Shown here: positions 29,665 through 37,962 of the stretch, piece by piece | How positions within the stretch are numbered: position 1 is the stretch's first letter | Layout: every line of letters begins with the position of its first letter | NCBI RefSeq assembly: GCF_000265075.1 | Contig: NZ_AJYA01000041.1 | Span: forward strand, 1-38,296 | Direction of reading: 5' to 3' | From: Nitritalea halalkaliphila LW7 | GTDB lineage: Bacteria; Bacteroidota; Bacteroidia; Cytophagales; Cyclobacteriaceae | Length of the DNA: 38,296 nt | Made by a program: the position numbers and the translations under genes | The notes under the pieces: generated by a model | Seen by the model: only the letters and a program-made list of their open reading frames with translations | Told to the model about the DNA's origin: nothing | Databases searched by the model: none

Positions 29665-30617
29665 CTTCTTTATCGTATGCGGCTATAATTGCTTTTACTA
29701 ACTTGTGGCGAATGACATCCTTTCCACTCAGCCAGACCATGGCGATCCCATCCACGCCCTCTAAAATCCGTACCGCTTCACGTAGGCCAGACTTTTGGCG
29801 GCGCGGCAGATCGACCTGGCTCTGATCTCCGGTAATGATGACCTTAGAGTTAGGCCCCATCCGGGTCAAAAACATTTTAATCTGCTCCTCCGTGGTGTTT
29901 TGGGCTTCGTCCAGCAGGACAAAGGCGTCATGCAGCGTCCGCCCACGCATGTAAGCCAGAGGCGCGATCTCGATCACGCGCGTTTCCTGGTAATATTTTA
30001 ACTTCTCCGCCGGCACCATGTCCGAAAGTGCATCGTAAATGGGGCGCAAGTAAGGATCTAATTTTTCTTGTAAGTCACCCGGCAGGAAGCCAGATTTTCA
30101 CCCGCCTCTACCGCAGGGCGCGTGATGATGATCCGCTTCACCTCCCTGTTTTTCAAGGCTTTCACCGCCATGGCCACAGCGATATACGTTTTCCCCGTAC
30201 CCGCCGGCCCCAGAGCGAAGACCAAATCATTTTTGGTAACCGCCTCCACGAGCTTCCGCTGATTGGCAGATTTCGGCTTGACCACCAAGCTTTATTGCCA
30301 TAGACGATAACGTCCTGCTTGGCATTCGGCTCCAGCGGCGTGCCCTCCAGGGTGATATACTGCTGCACCTGATCTGGCGTAATATGTCCGAAGCGGTTAA
30401 AGTGCTGCAGGAGCATGTTCACGATATCATTGATACGGATTATTTCAGTAGCTTGCCCCTGAATGCGAATTTCATTTCCGCGGGACACCACCTTACTCTG
30501 GGGAAAAGCAGCTGCTATTTGCCTAATGTTCTCATTTCCAGCGCCCAGAAAATCGATAAGGGGGATATTTTCTAATGTGATGACTTTTTCTACCAAGCTA
30601 TTTTGTTTTGATTTCAA
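29591..30617 (-). CDS. phoH: PhoH-like ATPase (frame breaks near 30292 and 30075)
   Basis: Repaired length is about 342 residues. An N-terminal KH-like nucleic-acid binding region ([34 protein letters not shown]) precedes an ATPase domain: Walker A in [40 protein letters not shown] (joined across a break), Walker B in [19 protein letters not shown], and the sensor region [14 protein letters not shown]. PhoH proteins are cytoplasmic ATPases linked to RNA metabolism. The frame seems to start with TTG at 30617 ([17 protein letters not shown] follows), since no ATG is nearby. The gene is divergent from the SAM hydroxide adenosyltransferase gene, with an 85-bp shared spacer. Confidence 0.92.
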
Positions 30618-30650
30618 AGGTACCTCTTAAAGGAGAAAGATTTATTTGCT

Positions 30651-30658
30651 TAAATTTG
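30651..30658 (+). promoter_or_regulatory. Candidate -7 promoter element upstream of the SAM hydroxide adenosyltransferase gene
   Basis: TAAATTTG matches the Bacteroidetes -7 consensus TAnnTTTG exactly and lies 45 bp before the ATG at 30703. I see no clear TTG -33 element at the usual distance, so support is partial. Confidence 0.35.
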
Positions 30659-30702
30659 TTCACAAGGTAGTAAAATTACAAAAAAATTAAAGACTATTCC
30701 AC

Positions 30703-31474
30703 ATGGCCCTGGTAACGATCACCTCAGATTTTGGATTACAAGACCACTATGTCGCAGCAGTGAAGGCACGCATGCTTCAGGTGAACCCACAGCTGAACAT
30801 CGTGGACATCAGCCATCAGATCGAAAAGTATAACATGGCCCATGCTGCCTTTGTGCTCCAGCAGGTATATGCCGATTTTCCGAAGGGCACGGTACATGTC
30901 ATGGCCATGAGCGGCACGAGCCGAGAGAATCAGGCTACGTGGCTGTCAAGCATCGGGACCACCTATTCTTAGGCCCGAATAATGGGGTCTTGAGCCTACT
31001 TTTCGAGGAGGAGCCCGGCATTAAGGTGCAGCTGGCAGAGACTCCCGGTACAGGGCGCACCTTCCCCACCCTCGATATTTTAGCTCCCGTGGCGGCGAAG
31101 TTAGCCAGTGGTGCGGCGGTACATGATTTTGGTGGGCCTTGGCCCAATGGAAACGCCTGATCCCGCGCCAGTTTAAAGCCAATAGAAAGCAGATCAGCGG
31201 CCACGTCATCTACATCGACAGCTATGGGAACTTGATCACCAATATCCCCAAGCAAGTTTTCGACACCTTAAATCCGGGTAGGTTCAGCTTGGAAATCGGG
31301 CGCGAGACCTTTCACCGCCTGCACAGCAACTACGAGGAAACCGACTCTGGCGAGTGTTTCGCCTTCTTTAATCACTCCGGCCTCCTGGAGATCGGCATCA
31401 CCCATGGTTCCGGCGCTGAGCTGCTGGGGCTGAAGTTAGACAGCCCTGTGCGCATCCATTTTGATACCGAATAA
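30703..31474 (+). CDS. SAM hydroxide adenosyltransferase family protein, DUF62 (frame breaks near 30940 and 31140)
   Basis: The family hydrolyses S-adenosylmethionine to adenosine and methionine and is related to fluorinase/chlorinase. Signatures: MALVTITSDFGLQDHYVAAV (SDFG substrate loop), VDISHQIEKYNMAHAAFVLQ, then in the next frame VKHRDHLFLGPNNGVLSLLF (the conserved FLGPNNGV), TFPTLDILAPVAAKLASG, and in the third frame GHVIYIDSYGNLITNIPKQV (IDSYGNLITN). Two one-base shifts reconnect the three parts into about 257 residues, the normal length. No halogenase-type pathway genes are nearby, so the generic hydrolase role is most likely. It is followed by the ABM-domain gene after 26 bp. Confidence 0.92.
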
Positions 31475-31500
31475 TTTTTCACCAGTAAACCCCTAACCTT

Positions 31501-31797
31501 ATGCTTATTCGAGTGGTCCGTATGACCTTCCGCCCAGAAGAGGTGGCGGCCTTTCAGGCCAATTTTAACGCCAACAAGGAAAAAATCCGCGCCTTTCCGG
31601 GCTGCGCACATTTGGAGCTTTGGCAGGATGCCGACCAGCCCCATATCTTCATGACCTACAGCCACTGGGAGAGTGCGGAGGCCCTGGAATCCTATCGGCA
31701 TTCCGACCTGTTTAAGAGCGTTTGGGCCGTCACCAAGCCCCTATTTGCGGAAAAAACCTTTGCGTTTAGCGCAAAAAAAATAGAAGAGATCGGCTAA
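31501..31797 (+). CDS. Antibiotic biosynthesis monooxygenase (ABM) domain protein
   Basis: An intact protein of 98 residues with the dimeric ferredoxin-like ABM fold: MLIRVVRMTFRPEEVAAFQA, FNANKEKIRAFPGCAHLELW, FMTYSHWESAEALESYRHSD. Small ABM proteins include quinol monooxygenases and haem-degrading enzymes; the haem-binding residues of the latter are not obvious here. It is probably co-transcribed with the gene upstream. Confidence 0.85.
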   Translation: MLIRVVRMTFRPEEVAAFQANFNANKEKIRAFPGCAHLELWQDADQPHIFMTYSHWESAEALESYRHSDLFKSVWAVTKPLFAEKTFAFSAKKIEEIG

Positions 31798-31850
31798 AAG
31801 GCTTGCAAGGAAGCGAAAAGCACTGCATATTTGCACACCAATTAGCAGCT

Positions 31851-31932
31851 GCCCAGATGGCGGAATTGGTAGACGCGTTGGTCTCAAACACCAATGCCTT
31901 CGGGCGTGCCGGTTCGACTCCGGCTCTGGGTA
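31851..31932 (+). tRNA. tRNA-Leu (anticodon CAA)
   Basis: An 82-nt class II tRNA. The acceptor stem is GCCCAGA paired with TCTGGGT, and the D arm contains the usual GGTAGACGCG. The anticodon stem is TTGGT/ACCAA with loop CTCAAAC, giving anticodon CAA for Leu UUG. A long variable arm (GCC-TTCG-GGC) and the T arm GCCGG-TTCGACT-CCGGC complete the cloverleaf. The discriminator is A, and a complete CCA is not encoded directly after it. A terminator follows within 6 bp. Confidence 0.95.
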
Positions 31933-31937
31933 CCCTT

Positions 31938-31978
31938 AACCCCTTCAGAAGTAATTTTGAAGGGGTTTTTCTTTTTTT
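31938..31978 (+). terminator. Rho-independent terminator of the tRNA transcript
   Basis: A perfect 10-bp stem (AACCCCTTCA at 31938-31947, TGAAGGGGTT at 31958-31967) with a 10-nt loop is followed by a T-rich tract. Confidence 0.88.
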
Positions 31979-32062
31979 TACTTATCCATAGAAAGCTACT
32001 AGCAAATACTATTCAGGCCAAAAGCTCCATTGGAGCCGACTTGACGGCAGCCACTCCCCCAT

Positions 32063-32331
32063 CTTCCGATTTCAATAATTAACGAATTACGTAAAAACAC
32101 TTCGAGCCCCATAGAGACGGATCCTATGATACCCACTCTACCTCCTCTCGAATCCCGATTTTAAAAATTAGCGATATAAGTAAATGCATCAAGAGCCCCA
32201 TAGAGACGGATCCTATAATAACCACTCTACCTCCTCTCGAACCCCGATTTAAACAATTATCGAATTACGTAAAAACACTCCGAGCCCCATGGGGGCGGAA
32301 CTTTTGGTAACCGCGCGGCTTCAGCCCGCGG
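32063..32331. repeat. Tandem repeat with an exact 89-bp period, ending in a GC-rich hairpin
   Basis: The core GAGCCCCATAGAGACGGATC starts at 32104 and again at 32193; a diverged third copy (GAGCCCCATGGGGGCGGAAC) starts at 32282, so the spacing is exactly 89 bp both times. A truncated tail of an earlier copy precedes the first. Each unit also contains CTCTACCTCCTCTCGAA, CCCGATTT and (copies 1 and 3) CGAATTACGTAAAAACACT. The third copy runs into GGTAACCGCGCGGCTTCAGC, a GC-rich imperfect palindrome. There is no credible gene. It could be a mobile miniature element or a structured RNA region. Confidence 0.8.
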
Positions 32332-32572
32332 CACGAAACACGCCCCAAAGCACACCCGCGGAAAGGAAAATTACAACAACAGCTAAATTCAGCATCGACG
32401 CGGAAGCTAAAATCTCCGGTAGCACATCTCCCAGTATAGCGAGTAGATATATAAAACTGCTCCACTCGATACAGTACACCACTTGTCAACCTCCCTACGT
32501 GGACTTCTCCCGAAGACCACTCCGTTCGGCACGTACGCTAACGGGGCTGCTTGGCCGCAGCTCCCTTCCGCT
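32332..32572. other. Spacer without recognisable gene between tandem repeat and CRISPR array
   Basis: About 240 bp of mixed composition. Short open frames on both strands lack any recognisable protein pattern. I see nothing in it beyond a CG-rich right end that merges into the degenerate first CRISPR repeat. Confidence 0.4.
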
Positions 32573-32828
32573 CCCGCGTCCATTGTTTTAATGGATGTGG
32601 TACTCTGACCTAGCGAATGATTATGGCTGAGAAAGATGTACTAGAGTCTTAATCCTTGTTTTAATGGATGTGGTACTCTGACATAGGAGAGTTTGCAGAT
32701 GGTTCTATCATCTATATCGTCTTAATCCTTGTTTTAATGGATGTGGTACTCTGACCGTGCTAGCTCACGTAGAGGCAGTTCTCCGATCCTTGTCTTAATC
32801 CTTGTTTTAATGGATGTGGTACTCTGAC
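32573..32828 (-). CRISPR. Small CRISPR array: four 37-bp repeats, three 36-bp spacers
   Basis: Repeats lie at 32573-32609, 32646-32682, 32719-32755 and 32792-32828. Each of the last three begins GTCTTAATCC and ends GTGGTACTCTGAC and is identical; the first keeps the right-hand 27 bases but its first ten are degenerate. The three spacers (32610-32645, 32683-32718, 32756-32791) are all 36 bp and unlike one another. The repeat contains a small inverted repeat ATCC...GGAT. Read on the minus strand it ends in GGATTAAGAC, similar to the ATTGAAAC-type 5' handle of type I/III crRNAs, and the degenerate repeat would then be at the trailer end, as usual. That places the leader on the right. No cas gene is in the window. 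Strand and type are inferred. Confidence 0.93.
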
Positions 32829-32970
32829 AGCTAACTCCAGTATGGCGTGATTTTCAACGAGTTAAAAATGAAAACCTTGTCAAAAATCTTTAGTTTTACG
32901 TTCATAAACTCCATAAAGGCACTATCATTAGGCTAAAGGTACCGTATTTTTAACACCCGCACAAGGGAAA
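32829..32970 (-). promoter_or_regulatory. Candidate CRISPR leader
   Basis: An AT-rich non-coding stretch next to the last perfect repeat and beyond the end of the neighbouring ndh operon. Given the inferred minus-strand direction of the array, it is the expected leader position. No specific leader motif is recognised. Confidence 0.4.
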
Positions 32971-32972
32971 AC

Positions 32973-33001
32973 AGGAGATTTTTATAGCCTAAAAACCTCC
33001 T
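32973..33001 (-). terminator. Possible terminator of the ndh operon
   Basis: AGGAGATTTTT (32973-32983) and AAAAACCTCCT (32991-33001) form a stem with one mismatch and a 7-nt loop, followed on the minus strand by GTTTTCCC. The short T run makes it weak. It lies 20 bp past the stop of the last gene. Confidence 0.4.
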
Positions 33002-33020
33002 CTCAAAATCCCCCAAAAAC

Positions 33021-34411
33021 CTACACCTTCTCATCTACCTTTGCCTTCGGATCCTCCACCATGCGCTCCTGAACCTCCTCCGCCTCGAACTTCGGCAGCA
33101 CCGGACGTATCAACAAGCGCAGCGAGGCATCAAAAGACAAATAACTCCAGGCCCAATTCAAAAAGATAAACAAACGGTTCTTCACCCCCACGATCGCCAT
33201 CAAATGCACAAACAGCCACGCCAGCCACGCAAAAAAGCCCTGGAAACTGAAAAAGGGCAAGTCCACCACCGCCTTCTTGCGCCCAATCGTCGCCATCGTC
33301 CCTAAATCCTTATACAAAAAGGACTTAAACGGCCTATTTTTTAAAAGCGACTTAAAATTATACGCACAATTACTCGCCTGCTGGATCGCCACCTGCGCCA
33401 CCTGTGGATGGCCTTCCTTAAAGTTCTCATCCGGGGTCAGGGCTAAGTCGCCCAAAACATACACGCCATCCAAACCCTCCACCTGATGATAACCATTCGT
33501 CTGAATCCGACCACCCGATCCGAAAACAGCCTCCGGCAAGCCCGGAACCGGATTCGCCCGAATACCTGCCGCCCAAATCAAGGTCTGCGTACGGATCGTT
33601 TCATCATCGGCCAACTTCACCACCTCGCCATCATAATCCCCCACCGCACAGTTTAAGCGCACCTTCACGCCCAGCCGCTTTAAAAACTCCAAAGACTTCT
33701 CCCCAGACGCATCCGACATGCCATTCAGGAGCCGTGGACTCATCTCCACCAGGTATACCTCCATCTGCGTCCAGTCCATCGTCGGATAATCGTAAGGCAA
33801 AGCATATTTTTTCATCTCCGCGATCGCCCCCGCCAGCTCCACGCCCGTAGGACCTCCACCCACCACCACGACGTTCATCAGGGTCTCCCGCTGCGCACGG
33901 TCATTCGTGTTATAGGCTTCCTCAAAATTACTGATCAACTTATTCCGTAAAAAAAAGTGCCTCGGAAACGGTCTTCATGGGCGTAGCATATTTTTTGGAC
34001 ATTTTTCATCCCGAAATAAGCCGTATCCCCACCCATGGCCAGCACCAAATGATCATAGGTCAAAAATCCCTTGTCGGTAATCACCCGCTTGCCCGCAGTA
34101 TCCACCTCCAAGAGCTCCATCATCCGAAAAAATAAATTGTCATGCTTTTTAAACACCTTGCGGATCGGAAAAGAAATCGCACTGGGCTCTAAACCCGAAG
34201 TGGCCACCTGATAAAAAAGCGGCTGAAACTGGTGATAATTGTTCTTATCTAACATGACCACCTGATAGTCGGTCCCCTTCAGCTCGCGCGCCAGCCGTAG
34301 GCCTGCAAAACCGCCGCCCACGATGACAATGCGCTGATACGCAGCCTTCGGAATACTATCGATTTCATGTGTAAATGGATCTATGGAAGTGTGGTTCTTG
34401 TTCGTTTTCAT
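33021..34411 (-). CDS. ndh: Type II NADH:quinone oxidoreductase (NDH-2), copy A (frame breaks near 33952 and 33994)
   Basis: NDH-2 is a single-chain, FAD-dependent, non-proton-pumping NADH dehydrogenase on the inner face of the cytoplasmic membrane. The FAD-binding dinucleotide fold is RIVIVGGGFAGLRLARELKG; the quinone/FAD region is NNYHQFQPLFYQVATSGLEP; the NADH fold is MNVVVVGGGPTGVELAGAIA; the second FAD motif is LDGVYVLGDLALTPDENF. The C-terminal membrane-binding part has FAWLAWLFVHLMAIVGVKNR. Two breaks lie in homopolymers (A6 and T8 on the coding strand): removing one base from each gives KYATPMKTVSEALFLRNKLI, the expected sequence. Repaired length is about 463 residues. It is the third gene of a three-gene minus-strand unit with its paralogue and an unknown protein. 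Confidence 0.93.
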
Positions 34412-34467
34412 ATCTTATAGAACGAAAACAATAAAAAAACTGTTCGCCACCCGCCCCCTACATCTCC

Positions 34468-35183
34468 TCAGCTGGCCAGTTGATCGGGAAAATCATCCTC
34501 CTCCGAAGCAGCCTTCCGCTGATCCGAAACGGCATCTTCCGCAGCTGCTTCTGCCCGCTTTTTGGCGCAGGCGCAAAACTCCTCATGGATGCAGTTCCGC
34601 TCATCGCCCGAACACAGGTCGAGATACAAGGTCCCAAACGTCATAATCGGCTGCGGAATCTTCAAGCAGTGCAGCAGCAGCCCATAACTCCTCCGCACTG
34701 GGAGATGCTCTACGAAAAATAGGCTCCAAATTATAATAACTGAACAGAGCAGCCATTTTCTCGACCAAGGTGCTCACCTGCGCCTCCGTCATCAGGCGAT
34801 CGTCCGGAAAGGCGGCCAAATCCAAACCACAAAAGCTCGCAAAACTCCTGGGATCTTGCGGACCCCGATCCAAAGGCCGCCCTAAAAAAGGATTCGGATC
34901 CTCCTCCGAGGCATCTAAGGCATCCAGATCTTCAAAAGCATCCAAGCCGCCCTCATACACACTGTGTAAAAAAGCTGCATCGTCCGCCGCCAGCATGCCC
35001 TCCCAGTCAGCCACTTCCCCCTGATCGGCATCACCCTCTTCTTCCAGCTCGGCAGGGCGCTCACCCCGTAAACTAGGCGCGCTCCTCAGGTGAAAAAGGA
35101 GGCAGCGGGGGCTTTTCCATGTAGCGCGGCGCGCGCAAAAGGGCATCCATGTCCTCCATCAAATGCTTCAAATAGTTCTCCAT
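34468..35183 (-). CDS. Acidic protein of unknown function between two ndh paralogues (frame breaks near 35080 and 34680)
   Basis: The ATG at 35183 starts MENYLKHLMEDMDALLRAPR. A one-base shift near 35080 leads to GERPAELEEEGDADQGEVAD, DAFEDLDALDASEEDPNPFL and LVEKMAALFSYYNLEPIFRR. Another near 34680 leads to a Cys-containing tail (TFGTLYLDLCSGDERNCIHE, FCACAKKRAEAAAED). Total is about 238 residues, strongly acidic in the middle, with no signal peptide or membrane segment. The four Cys near the C-terminus could bind metal or form disulfides, but the spacing matches no family I recognise. Its place between two NADH dehydrogenase genes, with short gaps on both sides, suggests a role with them. 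The reconstruction is less certain than for known families because there is no homologue to guide it. Confidence 0.6.
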
Positions 35184-35253
35184 ATCGCATAGCGTTAAAA
35201 ATCTACCTGCAATATCCACCCCCTTCACCCCATTACTCGGAGAACAAACACTT

Positions 35254-36671
35254 TTAAACGACTCGCGAAGCCTTCGGGTCCGCATTTTCCTCGCGCTCAT
35301 CGGCAGGAAGCTCCTGATCCTCACCTTTGGCCACCTGGGCCAAGACCTCATCGGACCAATTCGCCCCCGCGGGCTCCTCCGGCTTTGGCTGCACCGGCCG
35401 AATCAGCAGGCGCAGCGAGGCATCGAAGGACAAATAGCTCCATGCCCAGTTTAAAAAAATAAAGAGGCGGTTCTTCACCCCCACGATGGCCATCAGATGC
35501 ACAAAAAGCCACACCAGCCAGGCGATAAAGCCTGAAAACTCAGGTACGGAAGATCCACCACAGCCAGCTTTTGGCCCACTGTGGCCATACTGCCCAAGTC
35601 CTTATACTCGAACTCCTCCCAGCGCCGCTCCTTCAGCAGAGACCGGAAGTTGTAACTCAAATTCTTCGCTTGCTGAATCGCCACCTGCGCCACCTGCGGA
35701 TGCCCCTTGGAGAATTTCGGCGTCTCCATATAAGCTAAATCTCCGATGGCATACACCCCAGGAGCTGCCTCCACCTGATTAAAGCGATTCACCCGCACAC
35801 GGCCATTCGGAAGAAACGCCTCCTCCGGCAAGCCTGGCACCGGATTCGCACGCACCCCCGCCGCCCAGATCAAAGTCTTCGCAGCGATCTTTTGGCCATC
35901 GGCCACCAGCACATGCTCCCCGTCGAAGTCCTTCACCGCAGCATTTAGTGTCACGTCCACCCCTAATTTCTCTAAAAAGGCAAGGGATTTCTGCCCGCTA
36001 GCCTCTGACATGCCGTTTAGCAGCCGTGGACTGGCCTCCAAAAGACAGACCCGCATGCGCTTCCAGTCCATGGTCGGATAGTCCAGGGGAAGGGCATCCC
36101 GCCGCATCTCCGCGATGGCCCCTGCCAGCTCCACCCCGGTAGGCCCGCCACCCACGACGACCACATTCAGGAGCGACTCCCGCTTCTGCAGATCATCCGT
36201 ATTATAGGCCGCTTCGAAGTTGCTGATCAATTTATTCCGTAAAAAGAGCGCCTCCGAAATCGTCTTCATCGGTGTGGCATGCTTACGGATATTTTCCATG
36301 CCGAAAAAATGCGTGTCCGCACCGATGGCAAGCACGAGGTAGTCATAGGCCAGCCAGCCCGCGTCCGTTTCGATCTCGCGCGCCTCCACGTCCACCTGCT
36401 TGAACTCCAGCATGCGGAAAAGCATCTTGTCATCGCGCTTAAACACCTTTCGGAAAGGGAAGGCGATGGCGCTGGGCTCCAGGCCGGAAGTCGCCACCTG
36501 ATAGTAGAGAGGCTGAAACTGGTGGTAGTTGTTCTTATCGATCATGACCACCTGATACGCAGACCCTTTCAGCTCGCGGGCCACCTTTAGCCCGGCGAAA
36601 CCTCCTCCCACGATCAGGACGCGCTGATAGCTCGGTTTCGGAATTCCCTGCACATATTTCTTTGTTTCCAT
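35254..36671 (-). CDS. ndh: Type II NADH:quinone oxidoreductase (NDH-2), copy B (frame break near 35530)
   Basis: This is a paralogue of the downstream NDH-2. The FAD fold is RVLIVGGGFAGLKVARELKG, the NADH fold LNVVVVGGGPTGVELAGAIA, and the second FAD motif PGVYAIGDLAYMETPKFSKG. The frame is continuous for 392 residues until VDLPYLSFQALSPGWCGFLC, where one base near 35530 restores the membrane-binding end (WLFVHLMAIVGVKNRLFIFL) and an acidic tail (LAQVAKGEDQELPADEREEN) that the other copy lacks. Repaired length is about 472 residues. A run of 39 residues near the C-terminus is identical between the two copies, while the codons differ at many synonymous positions. It is the first gene of the three-gene unit. 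Confidence 0.94.
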
Positions 36672-36909
36672 CGCTGCTTCTTTTCGTTCGCCCTACGTAT
36701 ACGCAAAAGCCCTCCGACAGGACATCTTTTTACCGTTTATTTTCGGTGGCTACCGCAGAGGGTAAAATCTGGCCGCTGGCCAAAAAATGGGCACTCCCCA
36801 GAGCTCCTCCAGCCCATTCCTTTCAAAGGTAGCTCCTAATTTTTATTTTTAGCAATGAAAGCAGAGAATTTTTGTGTTTTTTATAATAAAACCCCCTTTG
36901 ACTTACATT

Positions 36910-37962
36910 CTACTGCCTCAAATACGCAGGTAAGTGGTGCCTGAATACGCGGGGAAACAGGGGCGGCTCTTTCCGCAGGGGATGCACGAAAACTCCCGGC
37001 TCTGGCGCGAACACAAAGCCCTCTGGTGGCTCCTTAGGATTTTCCCAGTACCCCACGGCCACATACAGCCGGATCAGGGGGCAGTTTGGGTCGGGCTTGG
37101 CATAAAAGGGATCGGGCGTGGTGGGGCTGTGCCAACTGCCTCCCTCCACCGGCAGGAGACCTATGTTTTCGGTTTTGAGATACAGCCCTACCCACGCCAC
37201 CCGAGGGGAACGCTGCTCCCGGGCTGAGACCTCCTGGGCGGGGTCCTCCTGCGAACGCGATGGCAGCCACTCCAGGCCAAATGCACTCGAAAAAAACAGC
37301 GGCCGCCAGTAATCCTGCAGCATCAGGCGGGGCAGGTACTCCCACACATCGGCACTATACTGAAAGAGGAGCGGGTTCGTCGGGCAGCGCCCAAAAGGCC
37401 CTTTGGCCCCCGGCAGCCTCCCGTTCACACTCTCCCGGCCACGTACCATCCACCGCACAATAAAGTCGTAAAACACCCTTTCCCGCTCCATGTAGGTGAC
37501 TAAGGGCAGCTGGCGCACAGGAAGCTCCAGCCCATAGCGCAGCAGAAAGGGCAAGTCCTGCAGGTGCACGCGCATCTCCTCCAGCGGCATTTTTCCCAGC
37601 CGCACCCCCAGCTGCTGCCTCCCCTGCCGATCGCGCAGTTCCAGCTTCTTCTTTACGGTGCGCTGCCGCATGCTGTAGAGGCTCAGCGACCAGTAAAAGT
37701 CGATTTCAGGATTCAGCTCCAGCTCCTCAGGTCCCTGCGTCCCCTCTTTTGCGCGGAGCACCCCGAAGAGATAGAGCGCCGCCAGGTGGATTTCGCGTTC
37801 CACTCTTCGGTGCACATGAGGTGTATAGGCCAGCTCCAGGGCCAGCGGGGTCTCTGGGCGCCCCTTCCTCCTGGCTGTGTGGCCGAAGAGCAGGTACAGC
37901 GCGCGGAGCTGCGCAAAGGGAATAAGCTTCTTTCGAAAGAGAAAAATAGCTCGTTTCTGCAT
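36910..37962 (-). CDS. Unrecognised 350-residue protein
   Basis: A single uninterrupted frame from MQKRAIFLFRKKLIPFAQLR to a stop at 36910. It is rich in Arg, Pro, Leu, Tyr and Trp, with no signal peptide and no clear membrane segment. The N-terminal half looks helical and basic (FAQLRALYLLFGHTARRKGR, VEREIHLAALYLFGVLRAKE). The middle contains YWSLSLYSMRQRTVKKKLEL. The C-terminal half has many aromatic-Pro stretches (QYSADVWEYLPRLMLQDYWR, RVAWVGLYLKTENIGLLPVE, AVGYWENPKEPPEGFVFAPE). I recognise no family. It stands alone, upstream of the ndh unit on the same strand, with a 238-bp gap. Frame integrity over 1 kb in a window full of frame breaks supports a real gene, but antisense frames are also open over parts of it. 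Confidence 0.6.
   Translation of the reverse strand: MQKRAIFLFRKKLIPFAQLRALYLLFGHTARRKGRPETPLALELAYTPHVHRRVEREIHLAALYLFGVLRAKEGTQGPEELELNPEIDFYWSLSLYSMRQRTVKKKLELRDRQGRQQLGVRLGKMPLEEMRVHLQDLPFLLRYGLELPVRQLPLVTYMERERVFYDFIVRWMVRGRESVNGRLPGAKGPFGRCPTNPLLFQYSADVWEYLPRLMLQDYWRPLFFSSAFGLEWLPSRSQEDPAQEVSAREQRSPRVAWVGLYLKTENIGLLPVEGGSWHSPTTPDPFYAKPDPNCPLIRLYVAVGYWENPKEPPEGFVFAPEPGVFVHPLRKEPPLFPRVFRHHLPAYLRQ

Noticed and set aside
30703..31474. Possible fluorinase/chlorinase (halogen biosynthesis) gene
   Set aside because: The wider family is mostly SAM hydroxide adenosyltransferases, and no halogenated-metabolite genes are nearby.
31803..31991. 62-codon plus-strand frame
   Set aside because: It covers the tRNA-Leu gene and its terminator.
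32265..32489. 74-codon minus-strand frame over the tandem repeat
   Set aside because: Its sequence comes from the repeat and GC-rich palindrome; no protein evidence.
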